A stretch of 64,000 nt of DNA, taken from Aphanomyces cochlioides (lineage: Eukaryota > Oomycota > Saprolegniomycetes > Saprolegniales > Verrucalvaceae). Made by a program: the position numbers and the translations under genes. The stretch spans positions 1,302,001 to 1,366,000 of the forward strand of contig JAHQRK010000012.1 of NCBI GenBank assembly GCA_019828595.1. The letters run 5' to 3'. The number at the start of each line of letters is the position of its first letter. Within the stretch, counting starts at the first letter, position 1. Positions 11,525 through 21,853 of this stretch are shown piece by piece. Below the pieces are notes generated by a model. The model saw only the letters and a program-made list of their open reading frames with translations. It was not told the origin of the DNA and made no database searches.

Positions 11525-12199
11525 TACTACACCATTTGCCGGTTTAGTTCGTTTAACTTGCGATATATTTCGTACCATTTGCAATATATTTCGAATCACG
11601 TGCAATATATTTCGTATGACTTGCATTTAATTTCGTCGTCAGCGACGAAAATCGATTTATATTTCACATGACTTGCATTATATTTCGTACCTCTTGCATT
11701 TAATTTCATATTTTTAGCTTATATTTCGTATCACTTGCATTTAATTTCGCAGAGACGAGAAAAAGTCCATAGAAAAATTAACAAAAAATTGTTATCGACC
11801 TCATAAGAAATTGATGAGACACTTCAATCGCCATATAAGTCAATGCGAGCATCAAGCAAGCTCAGCAGAGTTCATATGCGCTTGCCCGTCGCGAATTCAT
11901 AGCTCAAGCCAATACTTCAACACATGTGAAACTTCATATCTCAATAGGACATTCAATAGATTTTGCATTACTACGAATTTAAATGCACGTGATACGAAAT
12001 ATAAGCTAAAAAATACGAAATTAAATGCAAGAGGTATGAAATATAATGCACGTCACGCGAAATATAAATCGATTTTCGTTGCCAGCCACGAAATTAAATG
12101 CAAGTCATACGAAATATATTGCACGTGATTCGAAATATATTGCAAATGGTACGAAATATATCGCAAGTTAAACGAACTAAACCGGCAAATGGTGTAGTA
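11525..12199. mobile_element. Foldback (long inverted repeat) element, copy 1, with TA target duplication
   Basis: A 671-bp element (11527-12197) begins CTACACCATTTGCCGG and ends with the exact reverse complement, CCGGCAAATGGTGTAG. It is flanked on both sides by TA (11525-11526, 12198-12199). Both arms, about 230 bases each, are built of degenerate repeats of a 15-18 base unit of the type TTGCATTTAATTTCG or TTGCAATATATTTCGTA, and the arms are mutually inverted. The unique core (about 11800-11970) encodes no recognisable protein. The TA duplication is typical of Tc1/mariner-superfamily insertions, so this is probably a non-autonomous derivative. A second copy with its core in the opposite direction lies at 54265-54931. 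Confidence 0.85.
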
Positions 12200-12334
12200 A
12201 CATTTTACAATTTACCTGTATAAAACCATACATTGGCATGATAATATTTCACGGGACCTGTTTTATTTTATCATTTTAAATAGTCCATCGTATTTTTGGA
12301 CTTATCCGGATACCACTTAACATAGCCCCAACTG

Positions 12335-12515
12335 GTCTGGTCCCTGGTTATCCCGGCCGAACTTACCCTTACGATTTTACAACATGCCCATGACAGTTTA
12401 GAGGGTGGCCATCTCCGGTTCCAGAACACTTATGAACGATTAAGAAGACATTTCTACTGGCCCGGAATGTACACTGACGCAAAACACAGTTTGTGCCCAA
12501 GGTGGAATTATCCGG
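12335..12515 (+). pseudogene. Ty3/gypsy integrase H2C2 zinc-binding relic
   Basis: The plus strand reads TILQHAHDSLEGGHLRF, then ERLRRHFYWPGMYTDAKH. This matches the H-H part of the integrase H2C2 domain, including the diagnostic HFYWPGM. The following LCPRW replaces the C-x2-C pair. Nothing else of the element survives nearby. The phrase TTATCCGGAT recurs at about 12302 and 12510 (and at 6799) and may be element debris. Confidence 0.65.
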
Positions 12516-12612
12516 ATGCCCTGCATCATTGGAAACATCAGTCTTGACGCTCGTCCTAGGCTTTTTTGTGCAGGACTCTCCTGCCCTGCCGGATAGAGCT
12601 ACGCGTAACCGT

Positions 12613-12632
12613 AAATTCATTCATTCATTCAT
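12613..12632. repeat. (ATTC)n microsatellite
   Basis: Tandem ATTC units lie immediately upstream of the MUTYH start codon. Confidence 0.8.
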
Positions 12633-12650
12633 CAGTCTTGGTGGAGTTCA

Positions 12651-14428
12651 ATGAAGCATGATCACGCTTGGAAGCGCAGTGACTTGAGCAGAATTCCAGC
12701 TGCGCTATTGACGTGGTATGATCTAAATCGTCGTTGTCTTCCATGGCGAGGCGATTCGCCGCCATTCCTCGTGCCAATCCACTCGAGAGAACCAGGGTAC
12801 GTTGCGTCCAACACAGTCTCGCCGTACGCTACGTGGGTATCGGAGATCATGTGCCAGCAGACTCGCGTCGACACTGTTGTGCAGTACTTTACAAAGTGGA
12901 TGGAAGTGTTTCCGACCATTGAGACCTTGGCAAATGCGGATCCCGATCAAGTGAACTCTGTTTGGGCTGGACTGGGGTATGTGTTCTTCAAACGTGAGCT
13001 TGATTAACGAGCACTTCAAGGTATTACCGTCGAGCACGAATGCTACACCAAGGTGCGAAGTATGTCATGGAAAAGTTCAACGGAGAAATGCCATCCGACG
13101 TTGAATCGCTCAAGTCAATACCGGGCATTGGGCCGTACACTGCAGGTGAGCTTGAACTATGGCATGCTTGTGTGAGCCAAACTATTCTAGGAGCCATAGC
13201 TTCGGTGGCCTTCCAGCAAGTCGAGCCTCTTGTGGATGGGAATGTAATACGAGTATTCTCAAGGCTACGAGCAATAGGCGGGGATCCAAACCACAAACCA
13301 CTGCTAAAGCATTGTTGGTAAGCCTGTCCATGTATTCAAATATTAGCACCTTGTCGTAGGGACAGCGGCAAAGAACTCATTGATGAAAATCGACCTGGAG
13401 ACTTTAACCAAGCACTTATGGAACTTGGAGCTACCGTCTGCTCCATTCAGGTACTAATGCAACTGCAACACCCGAACTGATAGATTTAAGACTCCATCTT
13501 GTGAATCGTGTCCCGTGAAAGACTTCTGTCTGGCTTATGCCCAAGTTGACGTACGCATTGAACTTTTTGTATCCGTTGTCATTTTTTACATGGTAGTCAA
13601 AGAAGAAATCGCTGACATCAGCTAACGAAATTGAATGCTCGCTGTGCGATCTCTCCCGGCTTGACGAATGGGGTATTCCTGGAGGTCCAGTGACTCAGTA
13701 TCCCCTCAAAACTCGAAAGAAAGCTCCGCGAAATGAAGTCCTCAATGTTGTCGTGCTTTACCAACAAAACAGTATGAATGGAAATGCAAGATGAGACTTA
13801 CAAATGTTCAGGTGATGACATCGAAGATCGCAAATATTTGATGATGAAACGAGCTGAGGGTGGCTTGCTTGCAGGCCAGTGGGAATTTCCATCACTCAAG
13901 GTTCATTAGCGCACCATGATTGTTTCCAACTGCTTGAGTAGGTCTGCGACGACGAAGAGTCAATTCCAGTGTACAAAGAGCGAAAGCCAATTACAAATGA
14001 CCAGCTCGCCAGCGTGCTTAGCACAAAGGCCGATAAGTTAGACGCGCTCATTGTCCACCGACGAGATCAAGGCGAACTTGTGCACATTTTCTCCCACGTA
14101 AAGCACCACATGGGGATCGAAGAGGTGCAGGTCAACTGGCCGGATGGAAGGCTTCTCGGCGACGACTCTGTAGCTCGATGGATGACATGCGACGACATGA
14201 AGCAGGTGAATGCATCAAGCGTCAAACCATGTCAAACTGACTTGTGAATTGTAGGTTGGCATCACAACGGGCATGAAAAAAGTGTTGCAACTCGTGACCA
14301 AAGTTGAGCCGAAAGGTCGATCGAAGAATGCTTCAAGTCGCAGTGTCAAGGCCAAAGTGGCCGCCTCCAACACAAAACCCATCACATCTTTCTTCCAGTT
14401 TGCTGCAAAGGACCCAAAGTCTGAATAG
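12651..14428 (+). CDS. MUTYH: MutY-type adenine DNA glycosylase, nine exons (476 aa)
   Basis: This nuclear and/or mitochondrial base-excision repair enzyme removes adenine mispaired with 8-oxoguanine. My exons are 12651-12976, 13021-13145, 13191-13317, 13360-13450, 13491-13550, 13597-13771, 13812-13900, 13942-14205 and 14255-14428. All introns are GT-AG and 40-49 bp, and the phases close exactly. Diagnostic residues are LPWRGD; SEIMCQQTRVDTV with the catalytic Glu; the helix-hairpin-helix SIPGIGPYTAGAIAS; and VDGNVIRVFSRL with the catalytic Asp. A perfect C-x6-C-x2-C-x5-C [4Fe-4S] site is assembled only after splicing. The C-terminal half holds a NUDIX-like 8-oxoG recognition domain (GGLLAGQWEFPSL, FSHVKHHM). 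The last residues, TKPITSFFQFAAK, resemble a PCNA-interacting PIP box with Thr in place of Gln. Confidence 0.93.
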
Positions 14429-15042
14429 ATATGCAGCTAACCAGAAAAAGATCGTGCTAGTCTCCGGGACAACAATGTTGTTGGAAGAATTCCAAGTTCT
14501 CGTTCGACTGGGAGTGAGTTCGCTTGCGAAGTAATGGCCAGATCGACTCCCAATCAGTGCGCAGTGTCAAAAGCAATCGAGGATTGCTGTGCACGACCAT
14601 GAACTGCTTCTCGAAATCGCAGCATGAGACAGACTCTGAACGGGTTTTACTGGGCATTTTCCTTGCATATCCTTGCGGCCTAGCAACTACCACGTAAACT
14701 TCTGACCGCACGACCCGCGCCTGTTCATTGATTTACGTAGGGATGGGGTCTCTCTATCTCGCCACCGACGGCCTACCAACGTTGCACTGCGTTTAGTATA
14801 CTGTGCCCCTTCGCACCTTGCGTCCGATCCTTCACTTTGCAATGTTGGATTCGAATCGACACACTCGACGACTGTACGTTGGCCTTGAGCAAGTTGGAAA
14901 CTGAATTCATGAGTTTCTTTCGGACGAAACTCATGTTCGTCGATTGCATGCTGCGCGCTAACCGAAGGGAGGAGACGAAAATGAAGGGATATGCGGCGGT
15001 CGAGTCCCTTTCTCATTTCATTTCTTTCACTCGCGAGTGCAC
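14429..15042. promoter_or_regulatory. Spacer and Inr-like start region of paralogue 4
   Basis: There is no gene in the 614 bases after MUTYH. At 15011-15026 the sequence TCTCATTTCATTTCTT matches the oomycete initiator consensus (TCAYTYY, tandem here), 17-27 bases before the ATG of the next gene. Confidence 0.5.
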
Positions 15043-15399
15043 ATGACTCCACCACACCTCCAGTGCCAATACGCCTACAAGACGTGTACGAACCCACGAA
15101 CAATTAAACGAGATGGCCAAGTCCATAAACTCTGTGCCTATCATCGAAGCCGAGCGAATTCAGTGCAGAAAACGTATGCCATCAAACGACGCCAACGAAC
15201 ACAGGAGCTTCGCCAAGAAAAGGAAACAGTGGTCGCATCTTTTGAACCCATTCCATTCGTGGTTGACGCACCGTTGGCTGTCGAAGGCGACGACCTTGCT
15301 GCACTTGCCGTGCTCTTTGATACGGATATCATGGACGATATGGAATTACTCTCGAATATCCATCAAAACGATGAAGATTCGTTTCATTGCCTCCTGTGA
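15043..15399 (+). CDS. Small C-x6-C-x15-C-x2-H basic protein, paralogue 4 (118 aa)
   Basis: Intronless; the ATG at 15043 gives MTPPHLQ. Cys8, Cys15, Cys31 and His34 form the site, with the conserved CQYAYKTCTNPRT and KRDGQVHKLCAYHR. The helix carries RANSVQKTYAIKRRQR. A SFEPIPFV motif echoes FEPI in paralogues 1 and 6. The acidic-hydrophobic end contains VLFDTDIMDDMELLS and closes with DSFHCLL. A tandem Inr-like TCATTTCATTTC lies just upstream. It is the first of five co-oriented plus-strand members, spaced roughly 1-2.5 kb apart, each with its own promoter region. Function is unknown; a small transcriptional regulator is the favoured inference. Confidence 0.82.
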   Translation: MTPPHLQCQYAYKTCTNPRTIKRDGQVHKLCAYHRSRANSVQKTYAIKRRQRTQELRQEKETVVASFEPIPFVVDAPLAVEGDDLAALAVLFDTDIMDDMELLSNIHQNDEDSFHCLL

Positions 15400-16366
15400 C
15401 TACCTGAAGATGGCCAACCTCTGACTGCGATCTCCACGGAGATATGTTTTACTTGTTGACAACTGCATCATCTTCAACAACATCAGAACCAACCCTTGAC
15501 TCGGGTACATATCATATTAATAAAGTGTCTGCATCCATTGAATTGTTTTCCTTGATGGTGGTTCAATGGCTCACATCAACTTCCACTCCTCTATCCATTC
15601 GACTTAACAAGCACAGCAAAACGAGGGACCTGGTTTATCATTATAAAATGACGCGCTCAAGATGTCCGGGTATTCCTCGAAACAATGTACAAGTGAGATT
15701 TATTGTTGTGATGCAGCCCCACCTCCGCCAATATCGTACCTCCAGTTAAGCTTATATAATTTGTAAATCCTTGCAGCGTATCCCCTCGTATTCGATGCCA
15801 CTTGATTGACTCTTCGCCTTCGCTATGCTTCCCCTCACTCACTTGAGTCATTCGATCGAAGGTGAACCCGCATCTACATCTCGTACTTGTTGCCACTGAG
15901 CAATTTCCACTTGCCGTTGCTGGTGAATCTTTCAGGCCATTCCTGCGACCATTGCTCATGAAACGAAGACTGTGCCTCTAGGTGATCTGTTTCGAGAACA
16001 TGCTGTGGTACCAATCGCGATCTTCCAGCTGGTTTGTATCATGATACATCAGCGTGGTAGTAGTGAATTGGTGGCGCCGCGTCATGTTAAGATTGGGTTG
16101 AGGTACTTAATCTTGGACAAGGATTTCACCAAGAAGTACATACAGTGTAACTGCCATGTACGCTGTATTTCTCCTGTATTGAACGTACCGAGCAGTAGCA
16201 TACTTTGTACAAGATAATTAGTACACTATGGCGTACGAGAGTGAGTCGTATGTGTTATGCACCCCTGAATACCTCTGTAGTTTTGGAGGACTTCAAAATT
16301 TCGACGCTTGATGATACGACATGATGATCAAGAGGTTTCATAATTCAAAAGCACTTCAAGTACTTC
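15400..16366. other. Non-coding spacer
   Basis: I see no gene, repeat or relic here beyond short open frames. Confidence 0.5.
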
Positions 16367-16759
16367 ATGCAGTTATCCCCCGACAATTTGCGCTGCCAAT
16401 ATCCACACAAGCCATGCTCCAACACGCGATCCATCAAGAAGGACGGCGAGACGCACAAATTCTGTGAGTTTCACCGAGACCGCGCCAACAATGTTCAAAA
16501 AGTATACGCGACCAAGCGCCGCCAGCAAATTCGCGAGCTCAAACGTCTCTGCGGTATCAAGAGAAAGCATCGAAGAGTCCCGGTCCAACCGATTCCATAC
16601 ACAAACTCGGCGGAACCGCCGGCGGAGATCGACCCCCTCGACCTTTCGGTTTTACAACTTTTACTTGACAATGAAGAGCTCGAAACCAAGCCATCGATCT
16701 CAGACGACGACAACATCTCGGAAGAAGACTTTTCAGTCCTTTGTCAAATCCTGAGCTAA
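16367..16759 (+). CDS. Small C-x6-C-x15-C-x2-H basic protein, paralogue 5 (130 aa)
   Basis: Intronless, starting at the ATG at 16367 (MQLSPDNLR). The ligands are Cys10, Cys17, Cys33 and His36, with CQYPHKPCSNTRS and KKDGETHKFCEFHRD. The leucine before the third Cys is Phe here. The basic helix RANNVQKVYATKRRQQIRELK is close to that of paralogue 6. A VPVQPIPYT motif stands where others have FEPI. The acidic section (DNEELETKPSISDDDN) leads into ISEEDFSVLCQIL at the C-terminus. The closeness of the zinc and basic parts to paralogue 6, its neighbour 770 bases downstream, fits tandem duplication. Confidence 0.82.
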   Translation: MQLSPDNLRCQYPHKPCSNTRSIKKDGETHKFCEFHRDRANNVQKVYATKRRQQIRELKRLCGIKRKHRRVPVQPIPYTNSAEPPAEIDPLDLSVLQLLLDNEELETKPSISDDDNISEEDFSVLCQILS

Positions 16760-17525
16760 GACGTGGCCCGCATCGGGATGGACTATGTCAAGCAATCATT
16801 GTACAAAATATGGAGTAGTAGTTCTCAAACGCGTAACTCAAGTGTAATTCAAGTAACTTTGACTCGTAGGCTCGGGTAATCCATGTAATTCATTCCGAAG
16901 CCTCATATTAAGCGCGACGGGGGATGCGTTACATTGCCCCTCTATGTAGAATTGGCCGTACACCACTCATAGGAGTAATAACGTCCGATTTGGAAGTTCG
17001 TAGTCGACACAGGGTACATGGGGGGCATGAGGTAGATGCATTTTTACGTTGAGCTCGCCAAGCCCAAAGGGGCATATCAATGGCCCCGCCCGAACCTATA
17101 TTGCATAGCCATCGAGCAGTTTTTTAGCTACATGCAAAAATGTTTATTGCTGGTCAGTCGTTGTTTACTCATAAGAACTATCTTCCAACCTCATAAGTAC
17201 CTTGAGGGACAATTTTCGAGGATATCAATTGAGACGGGAGAGTACTTGGATTCCACTCAACTATGGACGATAGCCACGAATTCATCGAGGAGACCATCAC
17301 TGTAGACGATGTTTCCATCCGTTGATTGTCAACTGCTGCATGTGTGCACGGAAGAACGATTACGTGGACGACTATCTTTCTCGTAATTTCTATGGAGGTA
17401 TGTATACTCTACGGCTGAAATTTTGGTTTCCAACTTGACACCCGTGGTACAGTGTAGGATTACCAACATGGGAAGAGATCCTTTCGACCATGTCATATTT
17501 GAAACGCTCTACACCCCGCAAGACA
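16760..17525. other. Non-coding spacer
   Basis: Nothing recognisable between paralogues 5 and 6. Confidence 0.5.
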
Positions 17526-17906
17526 ATGGTGCCGCCCTTACGCCTCCAGTGCCAGTACGCATACAAAGCCTGCACCAACATACGAACTATGAAGAAGGAT
17601 GGCGATATCCACAAGCTGTGCGCGTTCCATCGAGACCGTGCCAACAATGTGCAAAAGAGATACGCGTCCAAACGCCGCCAACGCATCCGTGAGCTCAAAC
17701 GAGCTTCACACCAACTTGCCCCTTCGTCACCTGCGCCGTCTCCCCCAACAAATGAAGAATTGCCCACTGTGGAGGCTGCTCTCTTGGACTTTACACTACC
17801 TGACGATTTATTTGAGCCCATTTGGACCATGTCAGACTGCAATACATTGTCCGTGGAAGAAAGCGAGATGCTCCGCCAGCTCTTTGAATTACCGTGGACA
17901 ACCTGA
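17526..17906 (+). CDS. Small C-x6-C-x15-C-x2-H basic protein, paralogue 6 (126 aa)
   Basis: Intronless. The frame is open further upstream, but the ATG at 17526 (MVPPLRLQ) aligns with the N-termini of paralogues 4 and 7. Cys9, Cys16, Cys32 and His35 lie in CQYAYKACTNIRT and KKDGDIHKLCAFHRD. The basic helix is RANNVQKRYASKRRQRIREL. A Pro/Ser linker follows (APSSPAPSPP), then LLDFTLPDDLFEPIW, and the protein ends SVEESEMLRQLFELPWTT. This copy shows most clearly the two C-terminal blocks, an FEPI/W motif and an acidic amphipathic end. The same functional inference applies as for paralogue 1. Confidence 0.82.
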   Translation: MVPPLRLQCQYAYKACTNIRTMKKDGDIHKLCAFHRDRANNVQKRYASKRRQRIRELKRASHQLAPSSPAPSPPTNEELPTVEAALLDFTLPDDLFEPIWTMSDCNTLSVEESEMLRQLFELPWTT

Positions 17907-18988
17907 AGCCCCCCTCAAGACATGCATGTTTATTTGATTGCCCCCTTTATCCTTAGTCTCCATTTTTAACCCGATAGCTAGATGAAGTAACTAGTGTTTA
18001 ATATCCCAGCGTCTCCCATACCAGTCGTATCTCTGTTGAGAGTATTCCGCGCTCTTGAATCCCCCATTTGATGCAATGAACTCTTCTCCAAAGTTTGATT
18101 TTGGTGATGACAAAGTGCACGATGGACATTTGACAAGTGTGAACTTTGTCCAGTTGATATCACCCAGCCAGAAGTTTCTGCTTGTCTCGTACAGTGCAAA
18201 GTCCAACGATTTGAATTCAGAGCGATCACCACACATTCCCACGATATTCTGTCGGACGAAACTTCAGACGGCATCATCATGGATGGTGATAAGACGTCGT
18301 CCAACGACCGTCGATCGACACCCTGGTTTCATGTAACATAACCATGTTGGAAGGCTGCTGCCTCTAAAATTTCTGTTGTCATGTGAATTTACACGGCTGC
18401 TGTCTTGCTCTCTTAGTTTTAAATTTCATCTCGAGCACGAACACCCCCTCAGAGCTGTCAACCTCCCGCGATCCAGCCCCATGGCCAAGTACTCGACCCG
18501 TCCAGCCCACCAAGTCGTCGACCACAATTTGGGGATTTCATGGAGGAAAACTCGATCAAGACTGCGATGCTCGCTACTGAGCTCTGTACTGTAGATGGAC
18601 TCGACACTGTTTTGACGACGGAATCGACGACGAACGCACTCCCTTGAGCGCAAACATGCTGCACGACCTTCGATCGAGATCCAAGTATTCATCGGTTGGA
18701 TACATTGGCTATTCTCTTAATGGAATCAATTCTGGAAGGTTTTCATTGGCTTACTGCAGCATTGTACTATGTACTTGCTTTAGAGAGAAAAACATCTGGG
18801 TTTTTATATGCTCTTTGTACGTATGACCGTACTTGTAAGTAGGAGTTGGAGTACATCGTACATGAGCCGCTGAATCCAAAACGAAAAATTCTCGGCGAAG
18901 TGGCCGCCGCTCAAGATGGACACAAGATGGCTCTATTATTGGAAATCCTCGCGATCTCCCACCACTCTCTCGCAGAGTACTCCGCTCT
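17907..18988. other. Non-coding spacer
   Basis: No supportable gene. Several 60-110 codon frames overlap on both strands, as expected by chance. Confidence 0.5.
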
Positions 18989-19426
18989 ATGCAAAAGACC
19001 CCACTGCATCTCCAATGCCAGTATGCTTACAAAGCTTGTACCAACCCACGAACGCACAAGAAAGACGGCGAGATCCACAAACTTTGTGCCGTCCATCGCG
19101 ATAGAGCCAACTCGGTTCAGAAGATCTACGCAGCCAAACGGCGTGCCCGCGCGCGTGAAGAAAGAAAGCAAAAGATTATTCAAAACAAAGCCGCGGCTTC
19201 AACGACTCCCTCGACGCTCGACATACAAACATCAGCCACAAAGGAGGGACCGACACAACAGACCTCCGCACTTGGCGACACACTGGATGCATGGACGCTT
19301 GAAGTCCTCATGAGCAATCCAATCATTGAACCGATTATGTCTCCCACACCTCGCGATCATTCGTTTTCGACGGAAGAATACGATATCCTGTGCAATCTGC
19401 TCCTCAAAGACGAGCTATATTTATGA
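18989..19426 (+). CDS. Small C-x6-C-x15-C-x2-H basic protein, paralogue 7 (145 aa)
   Basis: Intronless, ATG at 18989 (MQKTPLHLQ). The ligands are Cys10, Cys17, Cys33 and His36 (CQYAYKACTNPRT, KKDGEIHKLCAVHRD). The basic helix RANSVQKIYAAKRRARARE continues into a Lys/Gln run. A Thr/Ser-rich linker, a LDAWTLEVLMSNPIIEPI segment and the terminal FSTEEYDILCNLLLKDELYL follow. The C-terminal motif is longest here. The N-terminal lead and zinc block are nearly identical to paralogue 6, while the linker has diverged, so selection appears to act on the two ends (inference). Confidence 0.82.
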   Translation: MQKTPLHLQCQYAYKACTNPRTHKKDGEIHKLCAVHRDRANSVQKIYAAKRRARAREERKQKIIQNKAAASTTPSTLDIQTSATKEGPTQQTSALGDTLDAWTLEVLMSNPIIEPIMSPTPRDHSFSTEEYDILCNLLLKDELYL

Positions 19427-21434
19427 CACTCCGAGACGACATCATGGAATCCCCCTTTCAAGCCACTGAAAGGAACAAAGTAAACCATTAAAATATACGT
19501 TCGTCATGTCAATTTTATCCTTTCAGCGTGTTCAAACATGCCAAAGACTTCTTATCTGCTGTGAATGACGTACCTTTCGCTCAGCGCGATGTACCCCTAG
19601 CTTTGGCCAAGTACAAAGCAGGCTAGGATGCAAGACATTGAGACCTTTCTCCCTCAGGATCCCGCGCAAACTAACTCATCTCGACTTTGCCGCTTCCTCT
19701 CGTCGACATTGAGGCCTTGACTTGTTCACTGGAAAAGCTTGAGTGTGCCACCGTGAGTCATTCCCGTCACAGCGTAGATCCATCCGTCCTCAAGAGGCGC
19801 AGTGGGCAATGGAAAGGCCATCGATCCAGTTGTGTGAGGAGGCGATTAGTAGATCAACCAGCTGCGATAGATGCGATTGCGGCCACGCAGTCGCGTGGTA
19901 TGTATCGTCTTGCAACATTTCATTCGCGACAGTGCATGGATCCTGATAATTGCTTCCAAAGAAATCAACGTACGGATAGCTTGTCGTCATGCCTTTCATG
20001 CTATCGAGGCGCATCCCCCCCGCGGTTGTTTCCTAGGCTTGTGCGCTCTTTGAAGCGGTTGGATGCCATCCCCAACTTAAACATTCGACCCACTTGGTTA
20101 TGCCCGCCGCCGCCCCCGTTGGAACTCAGTGGGAAAAAGTTCCCCCGAGAGGTTGCCCCGTTGCGTCCCACGACAGAAATCAGACAAGGATCGTCGCCTC
20201 TTTCCCATGAATCAGCTCAATGTTGACGAGACAATCGATATGCTCCGTGTGGAAGACTTGAAAGCGATGAAACGTCGTCAAGATTTCTTCCCCGCGCAGG
20301 CAAAAATTATTGCCTATGTATGACCGGATCGTCGCCTCGGGCGTTGGACTATGGACCATCTCCAACACTTCACTGGAGTTTACAGCTGGAAGAATGGCTC
20401 CTGCCATGCACGAGTGGTGTGAGGAAGTTGGAAAGACTTGATCCAAGTGCAAAGAGAGCGGCCATGTCGCGGCCAGTGTTTGGTTCATGTTTGATGGCTT
20501 AAGACAGATCGTTGGGACGTGACGCGTCACGGGAAAGAGGCTCCATTTGTTTCTCCTGTATACTGATTGTACACTGACTATACGCTCCACGCGGCCGGCG
20601 GTGGCTGATTGTATGTTGATGTGACCTTTTCGAGTTCTCCATCGTGATTCACCTCTTGCCAATGTGCCGGCAGTCTCCAAGTCTTTCTACCTCTTGCATG
20701 ACATCTATGCTTGCAAGATGATGGGGATTCGACGCGGTGTTGCGACGTCTACTTTACGCAGCTTGAGACTTTGTCGAGATCTATTTGGAGGGTCAGTCAC
20801 GTTTGAAAGAGGTGTGTTTGGCTTTTGACCGTCCGATGGTTGGATTACTCACACTTTCCCATCATTGCTTGTCAAGGGAAGCGTCGAAATCGCCAGGCAA
20901 ATACAGTCCTTCACAGTGGTCAAATGTCCATAAGTACATACGCTTCTCAGAGTTGCCACAGTATAGAAATCTCTATCGGTCGGCGTTTTTCTCCCATGCG
21001 CAACGTTGCCACGGGTACGCCCACCACGCAATCAAGCCGCAACAACAGTCAAGCATAGCGTCGGCCACATCGACATGTGTCAACTTGGATTGTTTACGTT
21101 TGTCAACGAACTCCCCAACAAAAACAGTCTTAGACAGTCGCTGACAACTACTTGACGGTGGAGCTCGCACCAGCATAACAAGGGGCAGCAGCAGCTCGAC
21201 TGCCTTGGCCGTGGATTTTCCTCCACGAATCTATTCTCACTCTGATGGTAGCATGACGCTAGGAAGGAATTTCATGTGGACGCGATCTATCTCGTGGAGG
21301 GACAGATTCCATGTCGAATCGCAGGGAAAGGAGGAATTGTTTGGTCCATTGGCCACTTGTTGGTTCCGAACACGGAGGAACTGGATGTTTGGCCAACGAA
21401 GCGCCAGCTGGTCACTCTCGATGGCGGCGCGTCT
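19427..21434. other. Spacer with weak coding debris
   Basis: About 2 kb without a callable gene. At 19560-19626 a short frame reads VPFAQRDVPLALAKYKA and then stops, which looks like eroded coding sequence of unknown origin. The 179-codon frame at 19687-20226 has an unlikely composition and no domain. Confidence 0.4.
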
Positions 21435-21450
21435 TGTATAAAAGTCATTT
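21435..21450 (+). promoter_or_regulatory. TATA-like and Inr-like core promoter of paralogue 8
   Basis: TTGTATAAAAG ends at 21443 and is followed by TCATTTTAG (Inr-like, about 21445-21453), 15-30 bases before the ATG at 21467. The short distance implies a very short 5' leader and supports that ATG over upstream in-frame codons. Confidence 0.45.
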
Positions 21451-21466
21451 TAGATTTCGCTCCACC

Positions 21467-21853
21467 ATGCACAACATGATGCAATCGTGCTACTACTACC
21501 ACGTGGATCTCTACTGCCATTATGCCTACTCGACGTGCACAAACCTCCGCACGCGCAAGAAGGACGGCGATCTCCATACGTTGTGCGAGTTCCACAGAGC
21601 CAAGGCCAATTCGATCCAAAAGGTCTACGCGACGAAGCGCCGTCGAAAACTCAAGCAACAAGAGAAGGAACGACGACTCCAACACACAGCCAAGATGGTC
21701 TACGAAGCCATGAAAGCCGAAGCCAAGAATGTCGACACCAACGACACGTGCGGCGACGAAGACTTGCTCCAATTCGAGCCGTCGCAAGTCGACGCCCCGC
21801 CGCTCACACTGACCCAAGAAGACTGCGCGCTGCTTCTTGCCATCATGGGCTAG
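21467..21853 (+). CDS. Small C-x6-C-x15-C-x2-H basic protein, paralogue 8 (128 aa)
   Basis: The frame is open far upstream, but the TATA/Inr-like elements place the start at the ATG at 21467 (MHNMMQSCYYYHVDL). The ligands are Cys17, Cys24, Cys40 and His43 (CHYAYSTCTNLRT, KKDGDLHTLCEFHRA). The lysine before the second Cys is Ser here. The helix AKANSIQKVYATKRRRKLKQ runs into a long Lys/Glu/Gln helix. The acidic part DEDLLQFEPSQVD keeps FEP. The end LTLTQEDCALLLAIMG keeps the acidic-hydrophobic pattern. It is the last of the five co-oriented plus-strand members. Confidence 0.8.
   Translation: MHNMMQSCYYYHVDLYCHYAYSTCTNLRTRKKDGDLHTLCEFHRAKANSIQKVYATKRRRKLKQQEKERRLQHTAKMVYEAMKAEAKNVDTNDTCGDEDLLQFEPSQVDAPPLTLTQEDCALLLAIMG

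Noticed and set aside
11525..12199. CRISPR array
   Set aside because: The repeated 15-18-base units are degenerate, have no spacers, and form two inverted arms of a foldback element.
19687..20226. 179-codon plus-strand frame
   Set aside because: Arg/Ser/Cys-rich chance composition with overlapping frames on both strands and no motif.
15043..21853. bZIP transcription factors
   Set aside because: The basic helix resembles a bZIP basic region, but the N-x7-R spacing is off and no leucine heptads follow; the Cys/His block is not a bZIP feature.
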